DNA of 64,000 bases from Epiperipatus broadwayi (GCA_028023455.1 JAQFVV010000322.1:250001-314000); one strand, 5' to 3'. Counted from the stretch's first letter, positions 11,051 to 22,088 are shown. The notes: generated by a model from the letters alone, not told the origin. Made by a program: numbers and translations.

Positions 11051-11080
11051 TCAATAATTAGAGAGTCATGGGCTGATTGA

Positions 11081-11138
11081 GAAGATTCTAGAAAATTCCT
11101 GTGGAGATATAACAATGGGCAGTTAGCCATATAAAAGC
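11081..11138 (+). promoter_or_regulatory. Heat-shock-type promoter: four-unit HSE plus TATA
   Basis: GAAGATTCTAGAAAATTC at 11081-11098 is four perfect alternating HSE units (GAA, TTC, GAA, TTC, each separated by 2 bp). A TATA box CATATAAAAG sits at 11129-11138, about 30 bp downstream. The segment between, ACAATGGGCAGTTAGCC, matches the run before the TATA box at 5001, so this is likely an LTR or transposon promoter rather than a host heat-shock gene. No downstream coding region was recognised. Confidence 0.5.
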
Positions 11139-11459
11139 TTAACAAAAATTATTTATTCACTCTCAACTCTACACTCTTTGCATTGCTCATGAACTCTTAG
11201 CAATTATTCGTTTTCAAGACAAGTCCGCAATAATTAACTTGATAGCTTATCTGGCATTAGGATTCTACAATTATTCTGTTTAAAGTGTTGCTGCCTCTGA
11301 GTGCCCTTGCCATTATAAGGAACCATTGGTAAAAATGAAGGTACAAACTATTCCAGTTGTGATCTCTCTTAATATGAACGGTTAGGTTTTAAAAAAAATT
11401 CTTGCTCCAAACATTAACCTCATTTTCCAGCATGGCTAAATTGAATAAGAAAAGCTGAT

Positions 11460-11652
11460 CTGAAATTGCCAACTGCCAACTTCTTTCACTAACCCTTAAC
11501 CAGAAAAGTCCACAGAAAGATCTGGACATAAAGAGTATGTATTCCTGGCTGACCTCCTGAAATTGCCAACTGCCAACTCTCTCAACTAACCCTTAACCAG
11601 AATGTCCACAGAAAGACATCGACATAAAGAGTATGTATTCCTGCCAAATAAT
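11460..11652 (+). repeat. 97-bp tandem duplication
   Basis: TGAAATTGCCAACTGCCAAC starts at 11461 and again at 11558. The copies then run in parallel through CCCTTAACCAGAA, CCACAGAAAGA and GACATAAAGAGTATGTATTC. A few small differences separate them. No coding frame spans the unit. Confidence 0.8.
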
Positions 11653-12335
11653 CTGTATAGATAGCAAAAGTTTTACACCACTTACAGTAGCTAGATATAA
11701 ATTCTGTTATATATTTCAGTATGCCATGAGTTATTTAAAGTGTATTTATTCACCTAAATATATGTTTTAATATAAGTATATTTAGATTCAGAGTATCTTT
11801 TACCCATACAATTTTGTATTGGTAGTATTAATTTTATTCTTTTATGAATGTGTTAATTTTGTTATTTATTATGTTTTACGAGTTTTTATTGAATAAATTC
11901 TGTTTTTCTTTTAAAGTTTTGATAATTAAGAATAAAACCTTATTGTTTAAAATATTTAATTGCTATTCTCAAGTTAATAAATTCTCTGTTTCTTTTTAGG
12001 ATTGTGAGAAATCTAAATGTTCATAGCAAATGAAATGTCTTAAATTATTAATAGCAACTATAAATTAATCTTCTTAAATGCCTGTTTTCTTAAATAATGT
12101 TTAAAAACTGATATAAGCACTCAGTTTATATATGTGTGTGTATACAATAAGCTTTAAATATGTTAAAAGTGTTGGACACCTTGTGCATAATATTTTACCG
12201 TATGCGTATATAAAGAAAGATAGTGTTCTGCTTATTTATGCAATACATAAAGTTGATGTATTTATAAATATCACTTGGAGATTTATTTATCTATAGGGCA
12301 TTTTACTTATTGTATTTATCCCTATATCTTGGCGA

Positions 12336-12660
12336 ATTTTACTTAGCCTTTGGCCAGTGACATTTCTATCAGATTTATGTTAATGTATTCTTTTGTTTAA
12401 CCTAGGTTATCTACCATTTGGATTGCGGTCTTTATTACATTCACATGAGTCAAACTTAGAAACAGGTTCCTTTGCCTTTTATACATTTTATTGTTTTACA
12501 CTAGTAAATTCTACTCAGCCTTTAGTCAGCAATGTTTCTGCTAGGCTCATTTATATATAATCTCTTTTAACTAGGGTTGTTAACTGCTCTAGTTGCAGTC
12601 TTTGTTATGTTCCCACAGGTACAACTTAGGAACATCTTACCATGTCTTTTATATAATTAT
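12336..12660 (+). repeat. 172-bp diverged tandem duplication
   Basis: AGCCTTTGG near 12345 and AGCCTTTAG near 12517 align and remain alignable over the whole unit, for example TTGCGGTCTTTATTACATTC against TTGCAGTCTTTGTTATGTTC. Divergence is noticeably higher than in the other tandem duplications, so it is older. Confidence 0.65.
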
Positions 12661-12679
12661 CACATGTTTCCCTTATTAT

Positions 12680-15600
12680 TCTTTGAGATTTTTTCTTTTG
12701 ATATAGGTATGGCCACACCCATGAGCCTTAGAAAGTAAGCATGTATGGACTCATTGCATAATAAAATCTGCAAAGATTTTAATATTTAATGTTATTTCAA
12801 AGATCATACACACATCTATCATATGGGAACAATTTAAGTGGTAAAAGTAATTTTTTTAAAAAAGGGAAGATAATATAAAGCAATTGTCAAGTCTAAGTTT
12901 GCATAACACATAGGAAGTTTTATGGCGAAATAGTTTAGAGTCATTGTATAGAATATTTTCTTTTTTTATCGTAATGAATAAGTCTCTATAATATATAATG
13001 AATCGACTGAATTCAGATTTTTATTTTGTTTTGAGAAGAATGAGAAAAAAAGAATATTGGGGGAAGAATATTGGGTTTATTTTAAAAATTTTAAACTTAG
13101 TTAAATGTTACTTCATGAATATTAATTATAAATATAATGACATTTTCCCATGATTTCCATTCCCTCTATGTGGTTTTTCATATACATAGCAATAAAGGAT
13201 GTCCCACTGAAAAAAGTATTTTTTTCTCAAGTTGCCTGTAGTGCCATCACTGAATCAATGCATGTGTTGTACAGCGAAAATGTTTATTTACCGCAAAAAT
13301 TTTAAGACTTTTAGCATACCTGAATCACGAGTTATGACATGAAATGTGACACTGTGTTTTATGACTTTGTAGATTGTCTAATTCATTTCAAAACATTCTT
13401 ATGATTTCATTGCTTACACAGTTTGAATCATTTCAAACATTTTAATAGTACTTTTTTTCAATTTAAAATAAAAATTAATGTTAGCCCATTATTCCATCAT
13501 GGATTAAAGCACAAAACATAGTTATATTTTATGTCAAAATTTATGATCCACTCATTTTAGAATCATAAAAGTATTTGTGGTGAATAACTAAACTAGGTGT
13601 CTTCTTAACACAGCATTGATTTAGAGATAGCACTTCAGGAAGCTTGGAGAGAGAATTAGTCATATTATATATATGGTTAATTTTTTTAAATGATTCTCAT
13701 GTACTCATGTTAAAAAATAATATAAGACTTACCAAATTGACAAAATGTTATTATTATTAAAAACAAATCCTTCATATTTTTGTTAAATATACTGTATATG
13801 TACAAGAATATTGACTCTTAATGACTAAGAAATATAGTGAAATCTTTCAATAAAATATAGGGAATAATAACGAATGTTTTCACTCAGACATATTAATTGA
13901 AGATCAGGTTGGTGTTGCAATTATGATTGTTTTTAGCAATAAATTCAGACATCTTTTAACTTTCTGTTAATTTTAATTTTACTGTGTTTAATGTCAGGGC
14001 TCAAATCAATAAACTGGATTTTGCTACTATATTAGTATAATCCTTTATTATTGCTAACTAATATAAGAGTCTTAATTTTTACTAACATTTTACTTTGTAA
14101 ATATGTAAACAGCCTCAATGTTTCAAGATGCTAAATTTAAATAAATTTCAACAAAACAATATCAGTTTACTAAACTTGCAGTTATCTTTACTTTATATAG
14201 AGCCATCTTACTGTAGGGTATATAAATCATTATTGGATAATCTTATTGTAAGCTTTCATGAATATCCACTTCCTCAGTCTGGTTTTGCATTTGTGAAGAC
14301 GTATTAGTAAAACTGAAATTAAAGCATTTGTGCAACTGCCATCCATTCACTTTTATTCTTTTACACTATTCAAACTAATTGCCTCTAATAAAACAAAATT
14401 ATAAGATTTGCATCCAAACTAACCCATTTGAATAATTATATAAATCTCTCACCAACCCAATAACTATATATTTTGTCGATTTCTATTTTATAGCAACTAT
14501 AGGCTCCTTTTACTCTTTTTCTAGGAAACTTAGTATCAATTAAAATATCACATTTTCTTACTTATTAAACTTTATTCTAAAAATTTTTACAGTAGATGAT
14601 TCTGGAGTAATTATCTTGACTAATATAAAGAAATAAAAAATGAATAATATGTACATAAGTGCATTAGTTTTATCTTTGAATTCTAAATACTCACTGAATT
14701 AAGACAGTAGCTGACTTGAAAATGTAGATGTTGTCCATTGAATACTTAAACTTATAATAGATGACTCTAAAATAGAGTGAAAATAATTCTCTTGAAAATT
14801 TAAATAAGTCATTTTCGTAATAAAAACATAATGATAACAACTCACATATCTTTGAACATAACCCTACTTCAATAAAAAACAATTAATGTGAAGTTATTTA
14901 TGAATATAATTTTTCAAAAGATTCATCCAACCATCTATCTATTTTAATTTACCAGATTAACAGATGTGTTATATGTATTCTGTAGACATGCATAATAATG
15001 TAAGTTATCAGTGCTATTGAGTTATATTTTCAAGTTGCATTTGGTAAGGTAAGCCTCCAAGTTTTTGTTGAAATTAATCACCAAACTTCTACATAATAAA
15101 TCTAATCTGACACTTATATTAATTCATTATATAAAGAACTATTTTACATCAACAAATCTCTCCAATATTCCAAATTATAAAAGATTCTGCAAAGTTCACC
15201 ATCATATTTATTTCCAATCTATATTGATCAACATTAAGAAAAGTTCAGGAAGTTATTCACTGGAGTTAACATTTCTTCATTAGAAAGAATAGTGTCTGCT
15301 TTGATATATGATGATAATGTCATAACTAATGCAGAAAAATATTAGATATTTATCTCTGATAGACACAATCATTAAGAAATTCTCTGTGACCATTGTCTCA
15401 TTTATCAAGTCCTGTACTTCATCGTTATCATTTGTTAGGTCTTTCTCTACATTGTCAATTAATTCACAAGTTTTTAGGCAGTCTGCTATATATTTCCTTC
15501 ATAAAGTCTAATTCCAAATTTAATGATCTAATAAATTATAAAGTAATATTCTCATTAAATTCATTCAATTCTCATGCATTTTACTTTTCAAAATTTTAAA

Positions 15601-15700
15601 AATTAACTTAGTAATTATATAGACATTAATTATATAGACATTTTACTCTCCATGGTGTACAATAGCAAGCAATGTAAATATAGAGATAAAATTATTTGAT
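12680..15700. other. Long AT-rich stretch without recognised gene
   Basis: Only low-complexity chance frames. No retroelement motif, splice-flanked exon or structured RNA could be supported by eye. Confidence 0.35.
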
Positions 15701-15718
15701 ATATCTTTGCAGCAGACA

Positions 15719-15808
15719 GATTGTTTGATTTTTTTAGAATTTTAAGAACTCTACAGTCAGAATGGTTGTTTGATTTTTTAGAATTTTAAGAACTCTACAG
15801 TCAGAATG
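15719..15808 (+). repeat. 45-bp tandem duplication
   Basis: TTGTTTGATT followed by a T-run, then AGAATTTTAAGAACTCTACA and GTCAGAATG, occurs at 15721 and 15766. The two copies differ by one T in the homopolymer, so the duplication is recent. Confidence 0.85.
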
Positions 15809-16523
15809 ATCTTGACTTGATGAATCCTAAATTTTTTGCACAATTTGTCTATGCAAAGATTCTCAGTTTAATATCAATAAGACTACCAAGGCATATTTTT
15901 TTCATTAAATAGTGAATAACTTATGCTAATACTATTATTGATCTTGTAATATGAAACTTAATCCACAAGAATTTGTAATAGATTTAAATTATAGGATACA
16001 AAATAGCATAGAATCTTTATAAATATAATAAACTATATGCTTCTAGAATTTTCTCTTATTAATACAGTACTTAAATTCATTTACAAATGTTTTCTCATTG
16101 TAACTTATTAATGATTGAAAATTTTGGTCATTTGATGAATATGTAACTAATGTAATAATGATGCTTCTTTCTCAACAATTTAAGAATGATACTGATTTTT
16201 TCAAAAGAAAAATTTGGCCAAATCATATTTTAATCTCTCCCCTTAAAAAAATTAAAAACTGCTGGGTTTTTTTTTTTTTTACAATTTATCTATACAGCCA
16301 GATGTCAGTTTATTTTCCAAGCTAGGTATATTACTATCTTAAGAGCCATGTCAGAATATGTACTATAGAGATATTAAATTTACACCCACATTAGAGGAGA
16401 ATTGTGACCCAAGGACTATTTATCCTGTGGATATTTTTTTTTACAAATTTTTATTCCAATTTATTATATAATACAGCTTAAAATTAATGCAAAAATTTTT
16501 TTTAGTATTTATCAGGATTGATG

Positions 16524-16916
16524 TCAACAGCTAATTTTTTTTCCTATTGCTACTGTGGCAGTAACAAATTGAAAATATTCTAGTTCAACTTGACAAATAT
16601 AAATATTAAAGTCAATTTCATTTAAATCACTGTCTCTGGAAATCAATGTTTCTGTTATTTGGAACTGATTATCTGGAACAATTGTTTTATTTCCTACTGA
16701 AATAGAGGAAGTATCATTAGTAGATTGTCTTATCCATAGGACCTGATAGTCCTGTTTATACTTAACAATGCATTGAAGTTTTATGCTTCCACCAGTGTCA
16801 GAAAATGTATCTGGACTAATGAATCCAATTATAGAGTCCAGCGGAATTGCTTTAATCTTCAGCTGTATCATATGCATGTTCAGGTTCTTCATCGTTTTCC
16901 GCTGCTTCCTCACCAC
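16524..16916 (-). pseudogene. Lachesin-like Ig V-set domain exon or relic
   Basis: A 130-residue minus-strand frame with an Ig domain in residues ~33-126. The first strand reads SPDTFSDTGGSIKLQC, then a Cys to Trp spacing in VLWIRQ, and an F-strand DFNIYICQVE in which the usual D-x-G-x-Y-x-C has G changed to N. GGS-x-x-LQC and VLWI are characteristic of the first Ig domain of arthropod lachesin/amalgam-type adhesion proteins. The stretch between QFQI and DLNE is about six residues short. No good splice donor follows the domain (only a weak GTAGCA) and the frame stops shortly after it, so it is an isolated partial or decayed copy. The basic N-terminal part lies upstream of the domain and may be intron. 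Confidence 0.55.
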
Positions 16917-16929
16917 AAATTTAACTTCA

Positions 16930-17630
16930 ATAAACTTTAAAAAAAAATTCAGCTCAATAAGCGATTACCACTATGTTTATATTATTAAAAATTTATTTTT
17001 GCAATTAATAAATTTTCTAATAGATAATAAAATAATTTGTTTACGTGGGATTTGTAAATAATAAGAAAATCGTAAAATAAAATAAAAATTAATGTTTCTT
17101 TATGGATAAATGCTAACTTATCATCAGGTACTAATATTTTAATGATGTTGTAATAAGGCTATATATATATATAAATTTCGTAAATTTAACTTGAGTTGAT
17201 CAAAATATTGTTTTTATTTTCTTATATAATCCTACATAAGTCAATTTTGTTAATATGTAATAATTCTATATATATTTTAAATGTGTTAAGCTTATTTTAT
17301 AGAAAGTACTAATATATAATAAAGTTAGATATATGATATTTTAGTTAAATAGGTGTTTAATTAAGGAGGGGGAGAGGCTTTTTTCTCTTAATACCTGTTA
17401 CAAAAGAAAGCTAGCTTATTTGATATGTGATTTAAAGGAAAATGGAAGAGATAAGCTGAATAAATAATATGTATTTTGAAAATTTAAAAAGAGTAATTAG
17501 ATTGGATATATTTCTTTAATTAAAATAATGAGAAATGTTTTTGAAAGAAATATAAAAAGCGAAAAATTGAATATATATTCAGTATTTTTTTTTTACAAAG
17601 ATATAAATATTAAAGAAAAGAAAAAATAGT
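16930..17630. other. AT-rich stretch without recognised gene
   Basis: TA microsatellites (for example near 17160) and A-rich runs. A1 LINE homology begins about 17662. Confidence 0.35.
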
Positions 17631-17661
17631 CCACTAGAGGGAGCCAAGGATACCAGTTAAT

Positions 17662-18422
17662 ATGTTTGGTAGATTGCAGTTTATGGATAATAAAAGAATA
17701 GCCAAAATAGTTTTTAATTGGGTTGTGAGTAAAGGGCAGGTAACAAGGTGGGTGAGAAAGGTAATGCGGTATCCAAAAGATTTGGATAAAGAATTTATAT
17801 CAGTATATTTGTACAAAAGATGGTTGTTAGGAGGATTGTTGAGTGTTATAGTGGTAAGGAATGGGATAAAAGAATAGATTTATTATTAAAGAATAGGAAG
17901 TTAGAGAGATGGAGAACTTTTATGGAGAGTAAAAAGAATTTAAATATATATAGAAATAAACAGAATATTAGGTGTGAGTTAATATATGATAATAGTAAGG
18001 AAAGTAGTTTATTGTTTAAGGCTCGAACGGGATCTTTAGCAACAAGAGACTATACATGTAAGTGGAAAACTATGGGTGATTTAAGGAAGAAATAGAAAAT
18101 ATTAGGCATCTGTTAGTTGAATGTAAATGCTTGAAACAGAAAGGGCACGTATAATGAAGTTATGGAAGAATAAATATGAAAAAAGTGATTATACAGAAAG
18201 TGTATTATTAGTTTTTATGCTGGGTTTGGGAAAAGATAAGGGAGAGTTAGATATAAAGGCCATAGAGTTGACAAAGATTATGTTGTGGAAATGGGATGGA
18301 GCAAAATATGGGAAAACTTAGACTGTGGAATGGAAAATAAAGTGCCTAACAGATTTCTCTGGGCATAATTGTTGAGAGATTCTTGACTCCGTTTAAGGAG
18401 AAACTACAGTACATCACATCAC
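17662..18422 (+). mobile_element. CR1-like LINE copy A1: 3'-terminal fragment
   Basis: This holds the end of ORF2 and the short 3' UTR. It starts MFGRLQFMDNKRIAKIVFNW and ends with a zf-RVT-like Cys/His region and the tail frame KDKGELDIKAIELTKIMLWKW. The 3' end is ...CTACAGTACATCACATCAC. It aligns with A2, B and C. It is 5' truncated and carries several frameshifts. Copy A2 begins directly after the tail with no spacer. Confidence 0.75.
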
Positions 18423-19497
18423 ATGGATATACAAAGTTCTAAAGAAAAAGGGAAGAGAATAATGGTTATAGGTGATATGAATGGACATATTGAAGAAATT
18501 GATGATGTAGATAATAAAAATGGACAGCTTTTGAAGAAATTTTGTCAGAAAGTGAATTTGTCTGTTGGAAATTTATTAAATATTTATGAAGGACAATACA
18601 CATGGTCTAGAAATAATATATTTCACACAATAGATTATGTATTGGTAGAGAAAGAGGGAATGAATAAAATACGGAAAATTAAGGTGTTTGATAATGAAGA
18701 AAAGTATGCACTAGTGATCATATCTTTATTATAATTGAAATGGTTAGTAATGTGATGGAGAATAAAAATAAAAGTAGAAATAATAGTGAAAGATGTGGAT
18801 GGAGGGTGAATAATAAGAATAAGTTGGAAGAGTATATAATATAAGTTGAAGAAACCATGAAAGAGTTGGTTGGGGATGGATATAAGAACTGGTGTAAAGA
18901 AGTAGAAAAAGTGGCAAATAGGGTTTTAGATGAGAATATTCAGAAGAATAAAAGTAATAAAAAAATGAGAATTAGTAAAAGTGTAAAAGAGAGGGGAAAA
19001 GCACGCAGAGAATATAAGTGTGCTCTTAAGAACAAGGAAAGTGAAAAAGATATTTATGCTAAATGAGAAAAGAAGAAGTAGGCTAAAATTGATAATTATA
19101 GAGAGAGAATGAAATTGAATAGTAAATTGTTGGAGGATATTAATAAAAGTGGAAGAGATGGCAGTAAAAAATTTTGGAATTACATTAAAAGGAGAAATGT
19201 AGGGGAGAGAGAGATAGTATTACTAGATAATGATGGAATAGAGTAGCTCTAGAGAAGATTTAGAGAGAATCTTAAATAGATATGTAATGAATATAGAAAA
19301 TATGTTAGATGTGAAGGATAGAGTAATAGAAAACATGAAAGCATATAGTAATGGAAATATTAGGTTTACAGAAAATGAACTGAATGAGGTAGAGAAGAAA
19401 TTGAAAAGTGGAAAGGCAAGAGGTTAGGTGGATGGGCAGCAGAGATGGTAATGAATTTAGGATATAGGGTAAATGTAAAGTTATTATTCTGTTTTAA
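18423..19497 (+). mobile_element. CR1-like LINE copy A2, 5' part: endonuclease end and RT N-terminus
   Basis: Begins in the EEP endonuclease at the strand leading into RIMVIGDMNGHIEEIDDVDN (IGDMNGH motif), continues through YEGQYTWSRNNIFHTIDYVL, the catalytic-side TIDYVL, then a long lysine-rich linker. Stops and frameshifts are frequent. The copy is 5' truncated at the A1 tail and interrupted at 19497 by PLE-3. The remainder resumes at 22089. Confidence 0.75.
19484..19497 (+). repeat. 14-bp target-site duplication, left (PLE-3)
   Basis: TTATTCTGTTTTAA here is repeated exactly at 22075-22088. The intact LINE copy C shows a single copy of the equivalent site, followed directly by AATAAGATGGCA, so the duplication came from PLE-3 insertion. 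Confidence 0.85.
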
Positions 19498-19529
19498 GCA
19501 AATAGTTTATACTTTGTGGCTAATTATGA

Positions 19530-20201
19530 ATCAAAATATATAAAATGCACTAACACGCACAAGCACACAAAGCTAAAAACAAATAAAGCAAATATATATT
19601 ATTTTAATATCTATTCATTAAATGGCTAAGCGCTTTCAAGGTTCAAGCCCTCATAGTCATAGCCATATTACAAAATATAATAAATTGACTTGGAGTGATG
19701 CAAATTTATGCAAATGAAATAATTATGTATTCCATTTCTTGGATATTTTGTAGCAAGAGTCTTTTCTATTGATGGCATCGCCATCTCTAGATATAAAGAA
19801 AGCTTCTTTTATCTTTCTTTTTAGATCATGTACGCTCTCTGCACACCACCACTGGACTTCCCGGTTGACAATCATGCCCAGCTGAAGCACGGTGCTGCGC
19901 AAAAACTGAACTATGAGCAGTGTCCAACAAAGCTTTATTGTAAGAATAAGTGTGTTGCGATAGCCTAGTGGAGAGAGAGGCCCTAGTAGACCACTTGAGG
20001 TATCAGCGAGGGTGGGAGGCAGTCTTTGGTATTATTAATTAATTTGTTAGAGTTAGGAGGTGTGTGAAAACATAACTGGTATTTATTATTGAAAATATTA
20101 TAAAAACATTTATGCATACTAGGCAGGTAAGGGAGTAGGAGTCTTTGCTTGTCAATGTTAGGGACTTTATCATTTATTTTAGCAAAAAACTGTTTTATCC
20201 T
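19530..20201 (-). repeat. PLE-3 left inverted partial copy (pseudo-LTR)
   Basis: Reverse complement of 21358-22070. The junction with the forward body is at about 20201, where CTGTTTTATCCT meets unrelated coding sequence. A minus-strand frame 19983-20333 reads the same linker as the body (QFFAKINDKVPNIDKQRLLL). It lacks the Cys-rich GIY-YIG start, so it cannot encode the nuclease. Confidence 0.85.
19623..19665 (-). ncRNA. Hammerhead-like stem/GAAA motif, PLE-3 left arm
   Basis: On the minus strand: TGGCTA, then TGACTATGAG, GG-CTTGAA-CC, TTGAAA, GCGCT, TAGCCA. TGGCTA and TAGCCA pair as the closing stem, the GG/CC hairpin stands for stem II, GAAA for the core, and the palindromic GCGC for a minimal stem III that could pair between two molecules. 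CTATGAG replaces the canonical CTGATGAG. The same order is found in PLE-4. Confidence 0.35.
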
Positions 20202-20850
20202 ATCTGGCAAGTTAACATAACAAAAACCAAACAATTTTTTAAAGACAAAAATATCACATGCATGCTGGAAGATAAGGGCAATAGATTCGTGCTTATGAAA
20301 ACACAGGACTACACATCTCAACTGGATCAGCAAATTAATAAACTACAATTTCAAAGGCTTACCGATTTCAATAACAAATTAAATAAGGATAAGTTTATTT
20401 CTTCCATTCTCAGACCACACTGCTTTCTCTAAGGCAGAATATTATAGGCTTTACCTGTCTGCATTCATTCCTTCAAGAATGTTTGCCAATGCCAAAATAC
20501 ACAAGGCTGATATTCCATTGCGACTTATTTTAGATTTTGGAGGAGTACGCTATTCCAATACAGCGAAATGGGTTAACAGATAGCTCATTCAAGCTTTGGG
20601 ATTCGGTTCATATACTATAAATTTGTCATTTCAATTTGTTGCAAAAATAAAAGACTTAGTTTTGAACCCAGACATTACATTAGCTACTATTGATGTTTCG
20701 GAATTATACGGCTCCATTTGTAGGGCTAAATCTATTCAGATTGTAAGAGAAGAGCTTATAAACCACAATTTAGCTCAGCCACTAATTGACTTTATTATAG
20801 ACTTTTTATCTTGGCTTGATAAAAATATTATGGCATTCTTTCACAACTAG
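20202..20850 (+). pseudogene. PLE-3 reverse transcriptase, N-terminal half
   Basis: Residues such as LEDKGNRFVLMKTQDY correspond to the PLE N-terminal DKG motif. After a frameshift near 20430, the frame reads FANAKIHKADIPLRLIL (KIHK motif of PLE RTs), then a stop at 20581-20583, then TLATIDVSELYGSI, the RT A motif with the catalytic Asp, and ends at a TAG at 20848-20850. One frameshift and two stops mean no continuous RT is made. The 5' part of the ORF is missing because the left inverted copy replaces it. Confidence 0.75.
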
Positions 20851-20859
20851 TGGTTTCAT

Positions 20860-21885
20860 ATGAAAGACGGTTGGCCAATGGGACTACCTATGAGTGGCAT
20901 CATCTCAAGTGTAGTTTTAAATTATTTTGAAAAGCAAATAATTTCAAGATACCAAGAATCTAACTTGCTATCCATATACACTAGATATGTTGATGATATC
21001 TTCATAGCCGCTCCCTCTCCGATTATTCTACAAATAAAAAATGAACTTCAAAACACTACAGGGCTTACGTTTAACTTGGAGAATGAAAATGCCCATAAAC
21101 AAGTTAAATATCTGGACCTACATATGCAGCGAGAACACACACATATTAATTATAAAATGCTAATCAAACCCCTTGATGTTAGAGGATACTCCCACCTTCT
21201 TTCTAATTCACCAACTAACTACAAACTCTCTGGCTTAACCTCGTTTTTGTTTAGAAATATGCACCTATGTAAATTTGAGGCAGATAAAAAAGCTAACCTC
21301 ACATCATATAGGGACAACCTAATAAAAGTTGTTTTTGATGGGAATGTAATTGACAGGAGGATAAAACAGTTTTTTGCTAAAATAAATGATAAAGTCCCTA
21401 ACATTGACAACCAAAGACTCCTACTCCCTTACCTGCCTAGTATGCATAAATGTTTTTATAATATTTTCAATAATAAATACCAGTTATGTTTTCACACACC
21501 TCCTAACTCTAACAAATTAATTAATAATACCAAAGACTGCCTCCCACCCTTGCTGACACCTCAAGTGGTCTATAATATTGCCTGCCGTGAAAAATTTTGT
21601 AGATCATCATATTATGGTGAGACTAGGGCCTCTCTCTCCACTAGGCTATCACAACACACTTATTCTTATAATAAAGCTTTGTTGGACACTGCTCATAGTT
21701 CAGTTTTTGCACAGCACCGTGCTTCAGCTGGGCATGATTGTCAACCAGGAAGTCCAGTGATGGTGTGCAGAGAGCGGCATGATCTAAAAAGAAAGATAGA
21801 AGAAGCTTTCTTTATATCTAGAGATGGTGACGCCATCAATAGAAAAGTCTCTTGCTACAAAATATCCAAGAAATGGAATGCATAA
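20860..21885 (+). pseudogene. PLE-3 RT C-terminal half fused to GIY-YIG endonuclease
   Basis: A continuous 341-residue frame. In order: DGWPMGLPMSGIISSVVLNY (RT block with SG), YTRYVDDIFIAAP with the catalytic YVDD at residues ~44-47, LDLHMQREHTHINYKMLIKP, the thumb with SFLFRNMHLCKF, a linker TPPNSNKLINNTKDCLPP, then CREKFCRSSYYGETRASL with the GIY-YIG core (YYGET), Cys pair and LSTRLSQH. It ends ISKKWNA. RT makes cDNA primed at a nick cut by the nuclease (known for EN+ PLEs). The downstream two thirds is well preserved although the N-terminus is broken. Confidence 0.85.
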
Positions 21886-22070
21886 TTATTTCATTTGCAT
21901 AAATTTGCATCACTCCAAGTCAATTTATTATATTTTGTAATACGACTATGATTATGAGGGCTTGAACCTTGAAAGCGCTTAGCCATTTAATGAATAGATA
22001 TTAAAATAATATATATTTGCTTTATTTGTTTTTAGCTTTGTGTGCTTGTGCGTGTTAGCGCATTTTATAT
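21358..22070 (+). repeat. PLE-3 right arm of terminal inverted repeat
   Basis: Pairs with 19530-20201. It carries the RT-EN linker, endonuclease and 3' UTR. Near 21943-21986 it has the same motif set as the left arm (ATTATGAG, CTTGAACC, GAAAGCGCTTAGCC), but its stem strand has mutated (CGACTA in place of GGCTA). Confidence 0.8.
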
Positions 22071-22074
22071 ATTT

Positions 22075-22088
22075 TTATTCTGTTTTAA
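22075..22088 (+). repeat. 14-bp target-site duplication, right (PLE-3)
   Basis: Exact repeat of TTATTCTGTTTTAA at 19484-19497. LINE A2 continues immediately with TAAGATGGCA. Confidence 0.85.

Larger units (their letters stand above)
19498..22074 (+). mobile_element. PLE-3: EN+ Penelope-like element with inverted terminal copy
   Basis: A 2.58-kb insertion in LINE A2. The plus-strand body encodes a degenerate PLE RT plus GIY-YIG protein (20202-21885). The left end, 19530-20201, is an inverted copy of the element's own 3' end (21358-22070), covering the RT-EN linker, endonuclease and 3' UTR, with ~50 bp of the GIY-YIG core deleted from the left copy. This partial inverted-terminal-copy layout is typical of Penelope pseudo-LTRs. 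The 14-bp duplications define the borders. Divergence between arms is low, so this is the youngest PLE here. Confidence 0.85.
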
